Of a DNA stretch of 34,171 bases, positions 8,601 through 16,144 are shown piece after piece (positions within the stretch are counted from its first letter, which is position 1; each line of letters begins with the position of its first letter). The position numbers and the translations under genes were made by a program. The stretch is from Chloroflexota bacterium (lineage in GTDB: Bacteria > Chloroflexota > Anaerolineae > J102). The stretch is taken from positions 1 to 34,171 of the forward strand of contig JAKOVD010000171.1 in assembly GCA_029782215.1 (NCBI GenBank), given 5' to 3'. The notes below the pieces were generated by a model. It was not told the DNA's origin, searched no databases, and worked only from the letters and a program-made list of their open reading frames with translations.

Positions 8601-10889
8601 GTAACGCTGCGGCAGGTGCGGCAAAGCGCCGTACAGGCGCTTTGTCGCCAGCACGTAGTAGTCGCCCTGCTGCATGTTCTGCTTCAGAATCTCGAACTTC
8701 TCCGGCGTGTCCTCCTCGTACATCGGCATCATGACGTTCCGCCAGCCATGCTCGCCGGGATTGCCGCGCGGGATCGGCAGCACCAGCGGCATCCCCTCTT
8801 CCCAGTGCTCGGTAATCCACACACTGCCGTCCGGGACGTTCTCATACATCCACTTCGAGGCCGTGATGAACGTATGCTCGCGGTTGTAGACCCCGTTCAC
8901 AAAGGCCAGCGCCCACAGCATCGTGGGAATGAGGACGATCAACCCAAAGGCCCAAAACAGACGCACATGCGATGCCTGGGACCGTCCATCACCAGAGTAT
9001 TCCTGGGACCGCCGATCACCAGGACGGCGCTGGGAGCCTGCCGCTGCTGTGAACGCAAGCGAAGTCGCAGCGTCCTCTTGTTCGGCTGCCGCTTCCGGCT
9101 CCATGGGTTCGGGCTGGCCGGGAAGCGCCTCCACCTCGAGCAGGCGCTCCGGCTCTTCAGGCATCTCCGCCACAGGCTCATCAGATGCCAGAACGGACGC
9201 AGTGACCGCTTCCGGGGCTGCAGGCGGCACCCCTGGCTCCTGCGGCATCTCCGCGACCGGCTCGCCGGATACCGGCATAGGCTCGGGAACCGGCATCGAG
9301 GCCTCGATTGGCTGCCACAGCAACTCGGCCGCCAGGCTGGCGTCAGGCTGCTCCAACAGGTCCAGGTCTACGCCGGCCAGCGCCTCGGGGTCAGGCTCTT
9401 TCGCTTCCTCCGGCTTGACGACCAGCGCCGCCAGGTCGGCTTCGGGCTGCTCGCCCCATTCCGAAACGGGTTCGGCCAGGGCAGCAGGCGGTGGAGGCTC
9501 ATCCGGCGTGGCTGCGGGCGGCACGTGTTCAGCCGCACCAAGGATCGCAGGCGCCTCCGGTGCGAAGTATGTGATCGCCGCCGGGCTGGCTGCCGCTGGC
9601 TCCGCAGGAGACACCGGCGCCTCCGCTGCGGTCGAACGCCGGCGGTCCACCAGCCAACCCGCCAGGCTCCAGAGCATGCCCGCTCCCAGCACGGCCAGCA
9701 GAGGCACAATGGGCACCATGTAGCGGCTAAACTTGGCCAGGAAGCTGCCGGTGATCAGGAAATAGGGCAGAATCCACGAGAGGATGATCACCTCGCCCTG
9801 GACCACCCGGTCGTCGGGCAGCCTGCGGATCCGCACCAGGTCTTTGACGATCACCCAAAGCAACGCGCCCCACCCCAGCAGGCCGAGAAACCAACCCATA
9901 CCCCAGCGGATCTGCTGGACGATGAAGTAGAGATAGGGCGTCGTGCCGCGGTATTGGCGCGTGAAGGGAAAGTCGGCGATGCCGCGCACCATCGCGCCCT
10001 GTTCTTTGACCACCGCCTCGTAGAAGTTCTTCCAGTCCAGGAAGACAAAGGGCGAGGTCACGGCGAAGACCACAAAGGCAACCACCAGCGCCGCCGCCGC
10101 CAGCAGCCAACCCGGCGCCCCTCGCAGTGGCGAATTCAGTCGCTTTTCCCTCTCCTGCTGCCACCAGATGAATCCCCCCGCCACGACCGGGGCGGCAAGG
10201 ATCGGCAGGGCGCTGAACTTGGAGGCGATGGCCAATGCCGCCATCACGCCGGTAAGTACGCCAAACAGCCACCGGCGCGTGTCGACGAGCCGGATCGCGT
10301 AGTAGAGAGCAGCAACGGTAAAGGTGGTCGAGATCGGATCGACGGCAAAGAAATGGGCAAGTTGGATCTGCAGGACGGTGAACGTACCAAGCAGCGCCGC
10401 CAGCAGACCGGCGTGTACGCTGTACAGCCTCTTACCCAGCAAGAACAGGTAAAGGACCGTCAGGGTGTCGGCGATCGCCATCAGGAAGCGGCCCACCCAG
10501 GCATAACCGGGCGAGCCGACGGCGATGCGCAGCATGTCAACGTATTTTTGCGGCGCCCCAATCGCCTCGGCGACGGGCGCCAGCTTCTGCGCCAGGTGGC
10601 CGGAAATGACAAGCAAGTACAGGGGGAAGTGGCCGTAGGTGTACGACCGCCTGGAATTGTTCTCGACGTCCCAGAAAGGATTCAGGGTTGACTTGCGCGG
10701 GTCGAAGAACGTGCCGGGCTGCGTAGGCCAGCGAATGCTCGGCGCGTAGAACGCAACCGTCGATCGCTCGTCTGGATGCGGCAGTTGTCCTTCCGCCCAG
10801 TCGACGTTGAACGTGCGCAGGAAGAAGGCGACGAACAGGATGAGGGCAAGGAGGGCAATCAGAAGCCAGCGGCGCCGTGTCGGTGTCAT
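5655..10889 (-). CDS. GT39 glycosyltransferase fused to YYY/DUF2298 domain
   Basis: The 1744-aa membrane protein has three parts. Residues about 1-415 are a GT-C/PMT-like domain with Arg25 and the acidic motif D40-E41 in LPHPDERS in the first external loop, followed by many transmembrane helices. Residues about 415-638 are a soluble Ala/Pro/Glu-rich, probably disordered linker. More GT39-type sequence with an extracytoplasmic region (about 640-880) follows. Residues about 888-1744 are a complete YYY/DUF2298 domain with NYYYYGY near 1052, EFPFWSFLFADLHPH, RMNTLFKFY and the VDYIYVGQLE tail. It starts at ATG 10889, 5 bases after the lepA stop, with GGAGGAAG inside the lepA 3' end as a likely ribosome binding site, so translation is probably coupled. 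The acceptor and donor are unknown. Confidence 0.88.
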   Translation of the reverse strand: MTPTRRRWLLIALLALILFVAFFLRTFNVDWAEGQLPHPDERSTVAFYAPSIRWPTQPGTFFDPRKSTLNPFWDVENNSRRSYTYGHFPLYLLVISGHLAQKLAPVAEAIGAPQKYVDMLRIAVGSPGYAWVGRFLMAIADTLTVLYLFLLGKRLYSVHAGLLAALLGTFTVLQIQLAHFFAVDPISTTFTVAALYYAIRLVDTRRWLFGVLTGVMAALAIASKFSALPILAAPVVAGGFIWWQQEREKRLNSPLRGAPGWLLAAAALVVAFVVFAVTSPFVFLDWKNFYEAVVKEQGAMVRGIADFPFTRQYRGTTPYLYFIVQQIRWGMGWFLGLLGWGALLWVIVKDLVRIRRLPDDRVVQGEVIILSWILPYFLITGSFLAKFSRYMVPIVPLLAVLGAGMLWSLAGWLVDRRRSTAAEAPVSPAEPAAASPAAITYFAPEAPAILGAAEHVPPAATPDEPPPPAALAEPVSEWGEQPEADLAALVVKPEEAKEPDPEALAGVDLDLLEQPDASLAAELLWQPIEASMPVPEPMPVSGEPVAEMPQEPGVPPAAPEAVTASVLASDEPVAEMPEEPERLLEVEALPGQPEPMEPEAAAEQEDAATSLAFTAAAGSQRRPGDRRSQEYSGDGRSQASHVRLFWAFGLIVLIPTMLWALAFVNGVYNREHTFITASKWMYENVPDGSVWITEHWEEGMPLVLPIPRGNPGEHGWRNVMMPMYEEDTPEKFEILKQNMQQGDYYVLATKRLYGALPHLPQRYPMSLKFYDLLFSGQLGYELVGDFTAYPTLFGIQVPDQAADESSWVYDHPRVLIYKKVRDLSDQEWNQLLGGTWEKAVPGYTGQRPQDRGEPANAATGEGATGPTLLLDKPVDTLPNTGRVAWNPFRYNSLLSLIMWWVVLILLNALSWPIAFAVFRNLRDRGWGLSRALGLILLAWLSWILPALHLVVNTLVPVLMALVLVILLSYALWRRNRAEMKAFAAEHRGLIWFSEILFSAAFLFFVVIRLLNPDLWHPWQGGEKFMEFAFLNAVTKTPYFPAYDPYFAGGTLNYYYYGYQVLAVLIKLTGITATIAFNLAIPTLYALTVAGVFSLVYSLAPRPRHQAAGSESSSWQKGWRRGAPAGLVGVLFVALMGNLEGGLITFRNLAERGGSQFTSNLPLLQGVVRAAAGVSAVLGGRAELPSYDYWAPSRVIPFTINEFPFWSFLFADLHPHLIGIPFTILFLGLAFNLVAGGRGKARGDLSQAEGGIGFLGLAAMPLTLGAIGAINTWDLPTYLGVGLVAWLVRDWRAEGRVHILRTVVFVGALAGLSYLLYLPFYRNYTTVFDTGVAMTYAKTELGVWLRIWGLFMFVAISAILYELRRVPGDVPVLRWVSGLIAHRNRAPGYLDHIEQLVQSTTALRAGQALLGVALLLALLALLLGYPVIALLIPLVVLTAVYLFRRTTSAAAQFRIVLLFTALLVLLGVELVYLKDFLSGAGDGGFFSQQHGDYYRMNTLFKFYIQVWVMLGIAAAASLPALLQEVETWRRGWRAAWWGGLGVLLALSLVFPLLGTAHRVDDRFPGTRPARTTLDGMAFMSVGRYTWPDASSPIELKYDYEAIRWLQENVTGTPVLAEAPASWYPVKGENAGYDYYRAGGLRASSLTGLPTFLGQHQGEQRFGSQTGPREAQGREFWETTDPNRLRELIRNLHVDYIYVGQLEHILFSPEQLAKFDDLVSSGEAEVAFQNDGVTIYRVITPVASAQ
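8975..9022 (-). repeat. In-frame 27-base direct repeat inside the linker of the GT39-YYY fusion
   Basis: The plus-strand words at 8975-8995 and 9002-9022 (both beginning CCTGGGACCG) match at 19 of 21 positions and are offset by 27 bases, exactly nine codons. In protein they give consecutive nonapeptides SQRRPGDRR and SQEYSGDGR followed by SQASHVR. The segment sits at the end of the Ala/Pro/Glu linker, just before the next membrane helix. Its Arg/Gly/Ser composition is unlike the acidic linker before it. Confidence 0.75.
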
Positions 10890-10894
10890 GAGGA

Positions 10895-12700
10895 TCAGTC
10901 TTCCTCCTCCAATCTGAGCACCGCCATGAAGGCCTCCTGGGGCACCTCCACCGAGCCCACCATCTTCATCCGTTTCTTGCCTTTCTTCTGCTTCTCCAGC
11001 AGCTTACGTTTGCGGGTGATGTCGCCGCCGTAGCACTTTGCCAGCACATCCTTGCGCACCGCCTTGACGTTGGCGCGGGAAATGACGCGCTTGCCCACAG
11101 CCGCCTGGATGGCGACGTCGAACTGCTGGCGGGGGATCACGTCCTTCATCTTGGATACCAGGCGCTGCCCCTTGTTGTAGGTCTGGTCGGCGTGGACGAT
11201 GATCGAGAGGGCGTCGACAATTTGGCCTCCCACGAGCAGGTCGAGCTTGACCATCTCGGCGGGCTGGTATTCGTCGAGGTGATAGTCGAGGGAGGCGTAG
11301 CCGCGCGTGCGCGCCTTCAGATCGTTGTAGAAGTCGACCAGGATCTCGGTAAGGGGAATGCGGTAGCTCAACTGCACGCGGCGTTGGTCGAGATACTCCT
11401 GGTTCTTGAATTCACCCCGGCGCCGGGTGACCAAATCCATGATGGTCCCGATGAAATCCGTGGGCGTGATGACGTTGATCTCCACCCAGGGCTCGCGAAT
11501 CTCGACGATGAAGTTCGGATCGGGCATCTCGGATGGGCTGTCGATGACGATCTCTTTGCCATCCGTCAACGTGATCTGGTATTCCACCGAGGGCGCCGTA
11601 AAGACCAGGTCGAGATCATATTCCCGTTCCAGCCGCTCCTGGATGATCTCCATGTGGAAAAGGCCCAGGAATCCGCAGCGGAAACCAAAGCCAAGCGCCT
11701 GAGACGTTTCGGGCTGGTAGATAAGCGAGGCGTCGTTGAGCTGCAGCTTTTCGAGGGCGTCGCGCAGCAGGTTGTAGTCATCGGCTTCCGATGGGTAGAT
11801 GCCCGCAAACACCATGGGCTTGAGGGGCAGAAACCCAGGGAGGGCGTCGGTCGACGGACGCGCCGCCGTGGTCAGCGTATCCCCAACCCGGCACTCGCGC
11901 ACCGTCTTCAGGCCCGTCGCCACATAGCCCACTTCACCTGCCTGCAGCTCATCGATCGGCTGCATCACCGGCGCAAATACCCCGATTTCCAGCGGCTCCG
12001 TGTCGATGCCGGTGGACATCAGCCGCAGCAGGTCCCGCCTGTGGATGCGGCCGTTGATGACCCGCACGTAGGCGACGACCCCCTTGTAGGCATCGTAGTG
12101 GCTGTCGAAGATGAGCGCCTGCAGAGGCGCATCCGGGTCACCCTTGGGAGGCGGCACCCGCTCCACCACGGCCTGCAGCACGGCTTCGACGTTGACGCCT
12201 TCCTTGGCCGAAACGTGGGGGATGTCGGCGGCATCGATGCCGATCAGGTCTTCCAGCTCCTGCGCCACCTCGTCCGGCCGCGCCGCCGGGAGGTCGATCT
12301 TGTTGACGACGGGGATGATCTCCAGGTTCTGTTCGATGGCCTGGTAGAGATTGGCCAGCGTCTGCGCTTCAACGCCCTGAGAGGCGTCGACGACCAGCAC
12401 CGCGCCTTCGCAGGCCTTGAGCGCCCTGGAGACCTCATAGCCAAAATCGACGTGGCCCGGCGTGTCGATCAGGTTGAGCTCGTAGACCTGCCCGTCTTTG
12501 GCCGCGTAGGACATGCGCACGGCCGAAGCTTTGATCGTGACCCCTTTCTCCCGTTCCAGGTCCATGCTGTCCAGCATCTGCTCGTGCATTTCCCGGTCGG
12601 GAACGGTGCCGGTAAGCTGGAGCAAGCGGTCCGCCAGCGTCGATTTGCCGTGGTCGATGTGGGCAATGATGCAGAAGTTGCGAATGTGATCAGTGCGCAT
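10895..12700 (-). CDS. lepA: Elongation factor 4 (LepA)
   Basis: LepA is a ribosome-bound translational GTPase thought to act on stalled or mistranslocated ribosomes at the inner membrane. The protein is 601 aa, the normal family length. GTPase motifs are visible as AHIDHGKST (13-21), DTPGHVDF, NKIDLP and SAKEG. The EF-G-like domains III and V follow, then the LepA-specific C-terminal domain ending in KMKDVIPRQQFDVAIQ, GGDITRKRKLLEKQKKGKKR and the MVGSVEVPQEAF tail. It starts at ATG 12700. A promoter lies about 60 bases upstream. The stop is 5 bases before the GT39-YYY fusion gene, making lepA the first gene of the apparent envelope operon. Confidence 0.98.
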   Translation of the reverse strand: MRTDHIRNFCIIAHIDHGKSTLADRLLQLTGTVPDREMHEQMLDSMDLEREKGVTIKASAVRMSYAAKDGQVYELNLIDTPGHVDFGYEVSRALKACEGAVLVVDASQGVEAQTLANLYQAIEQNLEIIPVVNKIDLPAARPDEVAQELEDLIGIDAADIPHVSAKEGVNVEAVLQAVVERVPPPKGDPDAPLQALIFDSHYDAYKGVVAYVRVINGRIHRRDLLRLMSTGIDTEPLEIGVFAPVMQPIDELQAGEVGYVATGLKTVRECRVGDTLTTAARPSTDALPGFLPLKPMVFAGIYPSEADDYNLLRDALEKLQLNDASLIYQPETSQALGFGFRCGFLGLFHMEIIQERLEREYDLDLVFTAPSVEYQITLTDGKEIVIDSPSEMPDPNFIVEIREPWVEINVITPTDFIGTIMDLVTRRRGEFKNQEYLDQRRVQLSYRIPLTEILVDFYNDLKARTRGYASLDYHLDEYQPAEMVKLDLLVGGQIVDALSIIVHADQTYNKGQRLVSKMKDVIPRQQFDVAIQAAVGKRVISRANVKAVRKDVLAKCYGGDITRKRKLLEKQKKGKKRMKMVGSVEVPQEAFMAVLRLEEED

Positions 12701-12761
12701 GAACGATCGCTGGAAAGCGAAACAACGTCAGAACCCAAACCTGGAGCGATGCCGAACGTCC

Positions 12762-12790
12762 ATTATACGAAGCAGCGCTAGGGGCGGCAA
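12762..12790 (-). promoter_or_regulatory. Predicted sigma-70-type promoter of lepA
   Basis: On the minus strand TTGCCG (12785-12790) and a perfect TATAAT (12762-12767) are separated by 17 bases. Transcription would start near 12755, giving a leader of about 55 bases before the lepA ATG. Confidence 0.7.
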
Positions 12791-12825
12791 AGCCACCCAT
12801 CCTAACGCTGCTGCCAATCAGCCAC

Positions 12826-12868
12826 AAAACATCGCAGCCCCAGGCGGGGAAACGCCGGGGCTGCGATG
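12826..12868 (-). terminator. Intrinsic terminator of the CBM9/DNRLRE gene
   Basis: A perfect 12-bp stem pairs CATCGCAGCCCC (12830-12841) with GGGGCTGCGATG (12857-12868). A further GGCG/CGCC pairing sits inside the loop. Read on the minus strand it is followed by GTTTTG, and it lies 40-80 bases after the stop at 12908. It also insulates the lepA promoter. Confidence 0.8.
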
Positions 12869-12907
12869 CCATGAGCGAACGAAAAGGGATCCGGACCGCT
12901 GATTGCC

Positions 12908-14284
12908 TCAGCGCGGATTGGCCACGGCCTCCGGGAGCCCGGCGCCGACAGCTTCAGGCGCCGCTGTCGATGCCAGGGCCGGCGGCTTCTCGACGAAGAC
13001 TTCGATCCAGGGCGCGCAATTGGCGGGCGTCGTACACTCGCTTGAACGCATGGTGTAGAGCACGCTATTGCCCTCTTCAGCGCGCATCACGAAACCGAAG
13101 TTCTTGTCAGGGTTGGCGTAAAGGTCGCCGATGACATCAGGCCCGATTTCCCATACGACTTCACCGCTCTTGATGTTGAGGAGTGTCTGGCTGACAACCT
13201 CATCGCTGCGGTCGGAACCGCGACCATTGGCGCCGCCAATGCTCCACTTGTGGGCTGCATCGGCATTAAGCCAGGTGGTCGTGTTCTCATCCCACGTATG
13301 CAACAAACGATAGAGCCTGGCCCAAGTGGTGCCGGTATTGCTTCGGTCGTAGACCTGCATGTGGACACGTGCCTTGAGCGGCTTGGCATTGGCTGGAAGG
13401 GCAGGCGGATCGAATTTGAAGACGACGTTCCATTGTTCATCGCCGCGCAGTGAAAGCGTCGGGGATGTTCCCAACTTGTCATTGGGGTGCCACTGATCAA
13501 GCGTCGCGTCCGTGAAACCAACGCCAGGGCCAGCTTTTATCCATTCGCGCGTCGGACCGTTGGCAAAGCGCAAGGTCCCCTGCTGGGGCGTCGGCACGGA
13601 AAAGTCAGAGCCTGCCCACACCAGGTAGCCCTTCAGACCATGCCCATCGTTGTCCTGCACGCCCCAAGTGAAACCGACCTGGGCATCGTTAAGGAAATCG
13701 GCGCCGAATTCGTGCGTGGGGATGGCAATCTCGGCCTGCCAACCTGTGGCGTTGCGGGCAGCGCTGGCCTGGTAGCCGAGAGGCAGCAGACCGCCATTGG
13801 TGATCAGCCCATCGGGACTGACCGTCAGGTAGACATCACCCTGGCTCGGACCACCGCTGCTGTCGACATCAAGCGTGAACTGCGCCATGTCATCCTGCAC
13901 CCAGTTGCGGTGGGTGCGCACGACCACGTTATCCACTACATTCAGGGCAATGTAGAGGTTATCTGTCGTCCATACGAAGCTGGCCCAGGCGCTGAGGTCG
14001 CTCGGCTGCGGGCGTTCCTCGGGTGATGGGGCCGAGGCATTCTGATTGTCGAGTGGATAGCGCTGGACACCACTCCACTCATCCAGGTTGCCGTCCACGA
14101 TGGGAGCGGTTGTGAGCCAGTTGGCCTGCACGAGCGCGTCTGCCGCCGGAACTGCCGCGCCGCCTGGCGCCAGAGCAGCGACCGGCTGAGAGGCAATCAG
14201 GCTGGCGCCCAGGATGCCAACAGACGCCACGGCGGCGGCGAGATGTGCGACCGACCGTCGCGAGAACATGCGGGACATGAGCAA
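12908..14284 (-). CDS. Secreted CBM9-like / DNRLRE domain protein
   Basis: The product is 458 aa. Residues 1-38 form a signal peptide (basic start, hydrophobic AAAVASVGILGASLIA, then PVAALA). Residues about 60-243 resemble a family 9 carbohydrate-binding or DOMON-like beta-sandwich (PIVDGNLDEWSGV, then DNLYIALNVVDN and DDMAQFTLDVD). Residues about 256-432 resemble a DNRLRE module (LSLRGDEQW...VVFKFD, RLLHTWDENTTTWLNADA, FGFVMRAEEG). C417 and C423 may form a disulfide. No catalytic domain is visible, so a surface-binding or matrix role is inferred. GGAGG lies 9 bases before a TTG at 14284 and 15 before an ATG at 14278, so the TTG is favoured. The start choice does not change the mature protein. 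Confidence 0.85.
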   Translation of the reverse strand: MLMSRMFSRRSVAHLAAAVASVGILGASLIASQPVAALAPGGAAVPAADALVQANWLTTAPIVDGNLDEWSGVQRYPLDNQNASAPSPEERPQPSDLSAWASFVWTTDNLYIALNVVDNVVVRTHRNWVQDDMAQFTLDVDSSGGPSQGDVYLTVSPDGLITNGGLLPLGYQASAARNATGWQAEIAIPTHEFGADFLNDAQVGFTWGVQDNDGHGLKGYLVWAGSDFSVPTPQQGTLRFANGPTREWIKAGPGVGFTDATLDQWHPNDKLGTSPTLSLRGDEQWNVVFKFDPPALPANAKPLKARVHMQVYDRSNTGTTWARLYRLLHTWDENTTTWLNADAAHKWSIGGANGRGSDRSDEVVSQTLLNIKSGEVVWEIGPDVIGDLYANPDKNFGFVMRAEEGNSVLYTMRSSECTTPANCAPWIEVFVEKPPALASTAAPEAVGAGLPEAVANPR

Positions 14285-14403
14285 TTGTAATCTCCTCCAA
14301 ATAAGGTTGCTCGGGGAGTGGTGAGTAGTTTAGCTTAGGCGGGAGCGACAGACGAAATCCGACTGCCCCCCGAACCCCTATTATGACGTCGCTCAGGCTG
14401 ATT

Positions 14404-14874
14404 TCAGTCCGCCAGCGCCTGTGCGATCGCCCCACCCAGCGCGCCCATGAAAGCTGCCACCGCCCACGTGACGCCGCACAGCAGAACTGCAAAGAAGATG
14501 GTCCCTCCCACGGTGTCCATCGACATCAGGTCCAGCCCTGCACTTTTGAAGGCGTCCACAATGCCCGCAGGCAGCAGGTGCAGGCTGGTCATCATGTCGC
14601 CGGCCAGCTTGTAGCGCACCGGCGCCAGGGCGATGTTGGCCACTCCATCGATCAGGCCGGCGAGAAGACCCGCCCCCAGGCCGGCTGCCACGCCGGCATT
14701 GCGTGAGCCGCCTCGCAGCGCCATCCGGCCACCCCAATAGCCACCCACCGTCCAGGCTGCAAACCGCAGCGGCAGCGCCACGTACCCGCAGACAGGAATT
14801 ACGCCGAGAATAGAGAAGCCGATAGAGAGCAGCGCTCCCAGCAAGCCGCCGCGCAGGGCTCCGCGTGCGATCAT
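14404..14874 (-). CDS. Small glycine-rich membrane protein, unrecognised
   Basis: The product is 156 aa with about four hydrophobic segments: LRGGLLGALLSIGFSILGVI, a middle glycine/alanine-rich helix (AGVAAGLGAGLLAGLIDGVA), and a C-terminal pair through TIFFAVLLCGVTWAVAAF. I do not recognise a family. GAGG lies 8 bases before the ATG at 14874, which supports this start over an in-frame ATG at 14916. A promoter with perfect TTGACA lies at 14995-15023. The gap of 119 bases to the secreted CBM9/DNRLRE gene shows no terminator, so the two may share a transcript. Confidence 0.7.
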   Translation of the reverse strand: MIARGALRGGLLGALLSIGFSILGVIPVCGYVALPLRFAAWTVGGYWGGRMALRGGSRNAGVAAGLGAGLLAGLIDGVANIALAPVRYKLAGDMMTSLHLLPAGIVDAFKSAGLDLMSMDTVGGTIFFAVLLCGVTWAVAAFMGALGGAIAQALAD

Positions 14875-14994
14875 ACTTGCGACCTCATGCCAACGGCATC
14901 GCCATACCGGCAGCAAGCCGCAGACGTGCGGAACGCCAGCCCAAACGATTTCCGATCAAAAGCGGGTATGACTTCAGAACCGAGCACGGGGGGG

Positions 14995-15023
14995 AATCTA
15001 CCATCCTGATGCGCGCTTGTCAA
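14995..15023 (-). promoter_or_regulatory. Predicted promoter of the small membrane protein gene
   Basis: On the minus strand TTGACA (15018-15023) and TAGATT (14995-15000) are 17 bases apart. The start near 14988 implies a leader of about 113 bases, long for this window. Confidence 0.6.
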
Positions 15024-15066
15024 CGTTAAGATACATCGCAAACGGCGTCCTGAACCAGGTTCACGC

Positions 15067-15093
15067 AAAAAGGCCGATGGTAAACCATCGGCC
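15067..15093 (-). terminator. Intrinsic terminator of the S1-domain gene
   Basis: A perfect 9-bp stem (GGCCGATGG at 15072-15080, CCATCGGCC at 15085-15093) with a 4-base loop is followed on the minus strand by TTTTT (15067-15071). It lies 26 bases after the stop of the S1 gene. Confidence 0.9.
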
Positions 15094-15118
15094 TTGACTA
15101 GCTCGGACGAGGCGCGCC

Positions 15119-15913
15119 TCAGTCCTTGGTCATGTAAAGAGTTCGTGCCACGACGTCATCTTCTTCAACTTCGTCGTACCACGTCTTCTTGCGTCGCTTC
15201 TTGTCCCGCTTGGCGGAACCGCCCTGCGCCCGCTGCATGGCGAACTCGAAGGTGGTCGGGGCCAGCTCTTCCTCCTCAACGGCCTCTTCCACAACTTCGG
15301 GATCGGGGGCCGACTGGGGAGCAGAAGTCTGTTTGGGCTCCGCCACGGGCTCAGGCATGAGCGCCCGCATCGAGAGATCGATCTGGCCTTTGCGCCGCTT
15401 GACGCTCAACACCTGCGCCTGGATCTCGTCACCCACCTTGACCATGTCGCTCGGATGCTTGAGATAGCCATGGGACATCTCTTTGACGTGCACCATGCCA
15501 TCGATGCCGACGCCGAGGTCGACGAAGATGCCGTAGTTCTCGATACGCGTGACCTTGCCTGTGACTTCGTCACCAGGCTGAAGATCGCGCACGGTGGGTG
15601 TGTCGGGCGAGATCAAGGTGAGACTGATTCGATCGCGATCCCTGTCAAGCTCCTTGATCCAGGCGGTGACTTCCTGACCCAGCTTGAGGACATCGCTCGG
15701 CTTGTTGATGCGTTTCTGTGAGATCTCAGAAACGTGCACCAGGCCATCAGTGCCGACACCGATGTCGATGAAGGCGCCAAAATCGGCCAGCCGCCGCACC
15801 CTTCCTGTCACTTCCTGGCCGACAGTCAGCTTGCGGACGATGGTTTTGGGGGGAATGACTTTGATATCCTGCTTTGGAGAGGCTTTGGGGGCGCCTTGAA
15901 TGGCGTCGGTCAC
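15119..15913 (-). CDS. S1 RNA-binding domain protein (two S1 domains)
   Basis: The product is 264 aa with two tandem S1 OB-fold RNA-binding domains. The first runs from VGQEVTGRVRRLADFGAFID through GLVHVSEIS, the second from GDEVTGKVTRIENYGIFVDL through GMVHVKEMSHGYLKHPSDMV. An acidic, low-complexity stretch (VVEEAVEEEELAP) and a basic patch (KRDKKRRKKTWYDEVEEDD) follow. It is much shorter than ribosomal protein S1 and may be an accessory RNA-binding or ribosome-associated factor. The start is GTG at 15913, because AAAGGAG lies 7 bases upstream and the promoter at 15951-15979 excludes the more upstream in-frame ATGs. It is monocistronic between its own promoter and terminator. Confidence 0.88.
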   Translation of the reverse strand: MTDAIQGAPKASPKQDIKVIPPKTIVRKLTVGQEVTGRVRRLADFGAFIDIGVGTDGLVHVSEISQKRINKPSDVLKLGQEVTAWIKELDRDRDRISLTLISPDTPTVRDLQPGDEVTGKVTRIENYGIFVDLGVGIDGMVHVKEMSHGYLKHPSDMVKVGDEIQAQVLSVKRRKGQIDLSMRALMPEPVAEPKQTSAPQSAPDPEVVEEAVEEEELAPTTFEFAMQRAQGGSAKRDKKRRKKTWYDEVEEDDVVARTLYMTKD

Positions 15914-15950
15914 TGGGAAACTCCTTTGATTGCAATCCTGGCAAGCGAGA

Positions 15951-15979
15951 ATCATACCGATGATGCCCGCGGCAGTCAA
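15951..15979 (-). promoter_or_regulatory. Predicted promoter of the S1-domain gene
   Basis: On the minus strand TTGACT (15974-15979) and TATGAT (15951-15956) are separated by 17 bases. Transcription would start near 15944, leaving a leader of about 30 bases with the ribosome binding site. This is among the best promoter matches in the window. Confidence 0.75.
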
Positions 15980-16056
15980 GCCGGCGCAGGTGCGTTGAAA
16001 AGGACCGCCGTTTCTGGCCTGTCACGGGTCCGCAAGCGCGCGAGCGGGTCATGACT

Positions 16057-16086
16057 TTGGCCGCCGTCGCGACCCTGCGCTATGAT
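16057..16086 (+). promoter_or_regulatory. Predicted promoter of icd
   Basis: TTGGCC (16057-16062) and TATGAT (16081-16086) are 18 bases apart. Transcription would start near 16093, about 50 bases before the icd ATG. It diverges from the S1-gene promoter, with about 80 bases between them. Confidence 0.55.
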
Positions 16087-16144
16087 CAGCGCCAGGCGGC
16101 CGGCGCTTCTGTCCAGGCCCATTTGTGCAGACGAAGGAAGAAAC

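Noticed and set aside
7842..10691. Open plus-strand frame of about 950 codons, and similar long frames at 3369-5006, 11192-12781 and 16049-17323 (minus)
   Set aside because: They lie antisense to strongly recognised genes, have Arg/Gln/His-rich compositions typical of mirrored high-GC codons, and show no family motifs.
15914..15979. Upstream ATG starts for the S1-domain gene
   Set aside because: They overlap the strong TTGACT-17-TATGAT promoter. GTG 15913 has the ribosome binding site.
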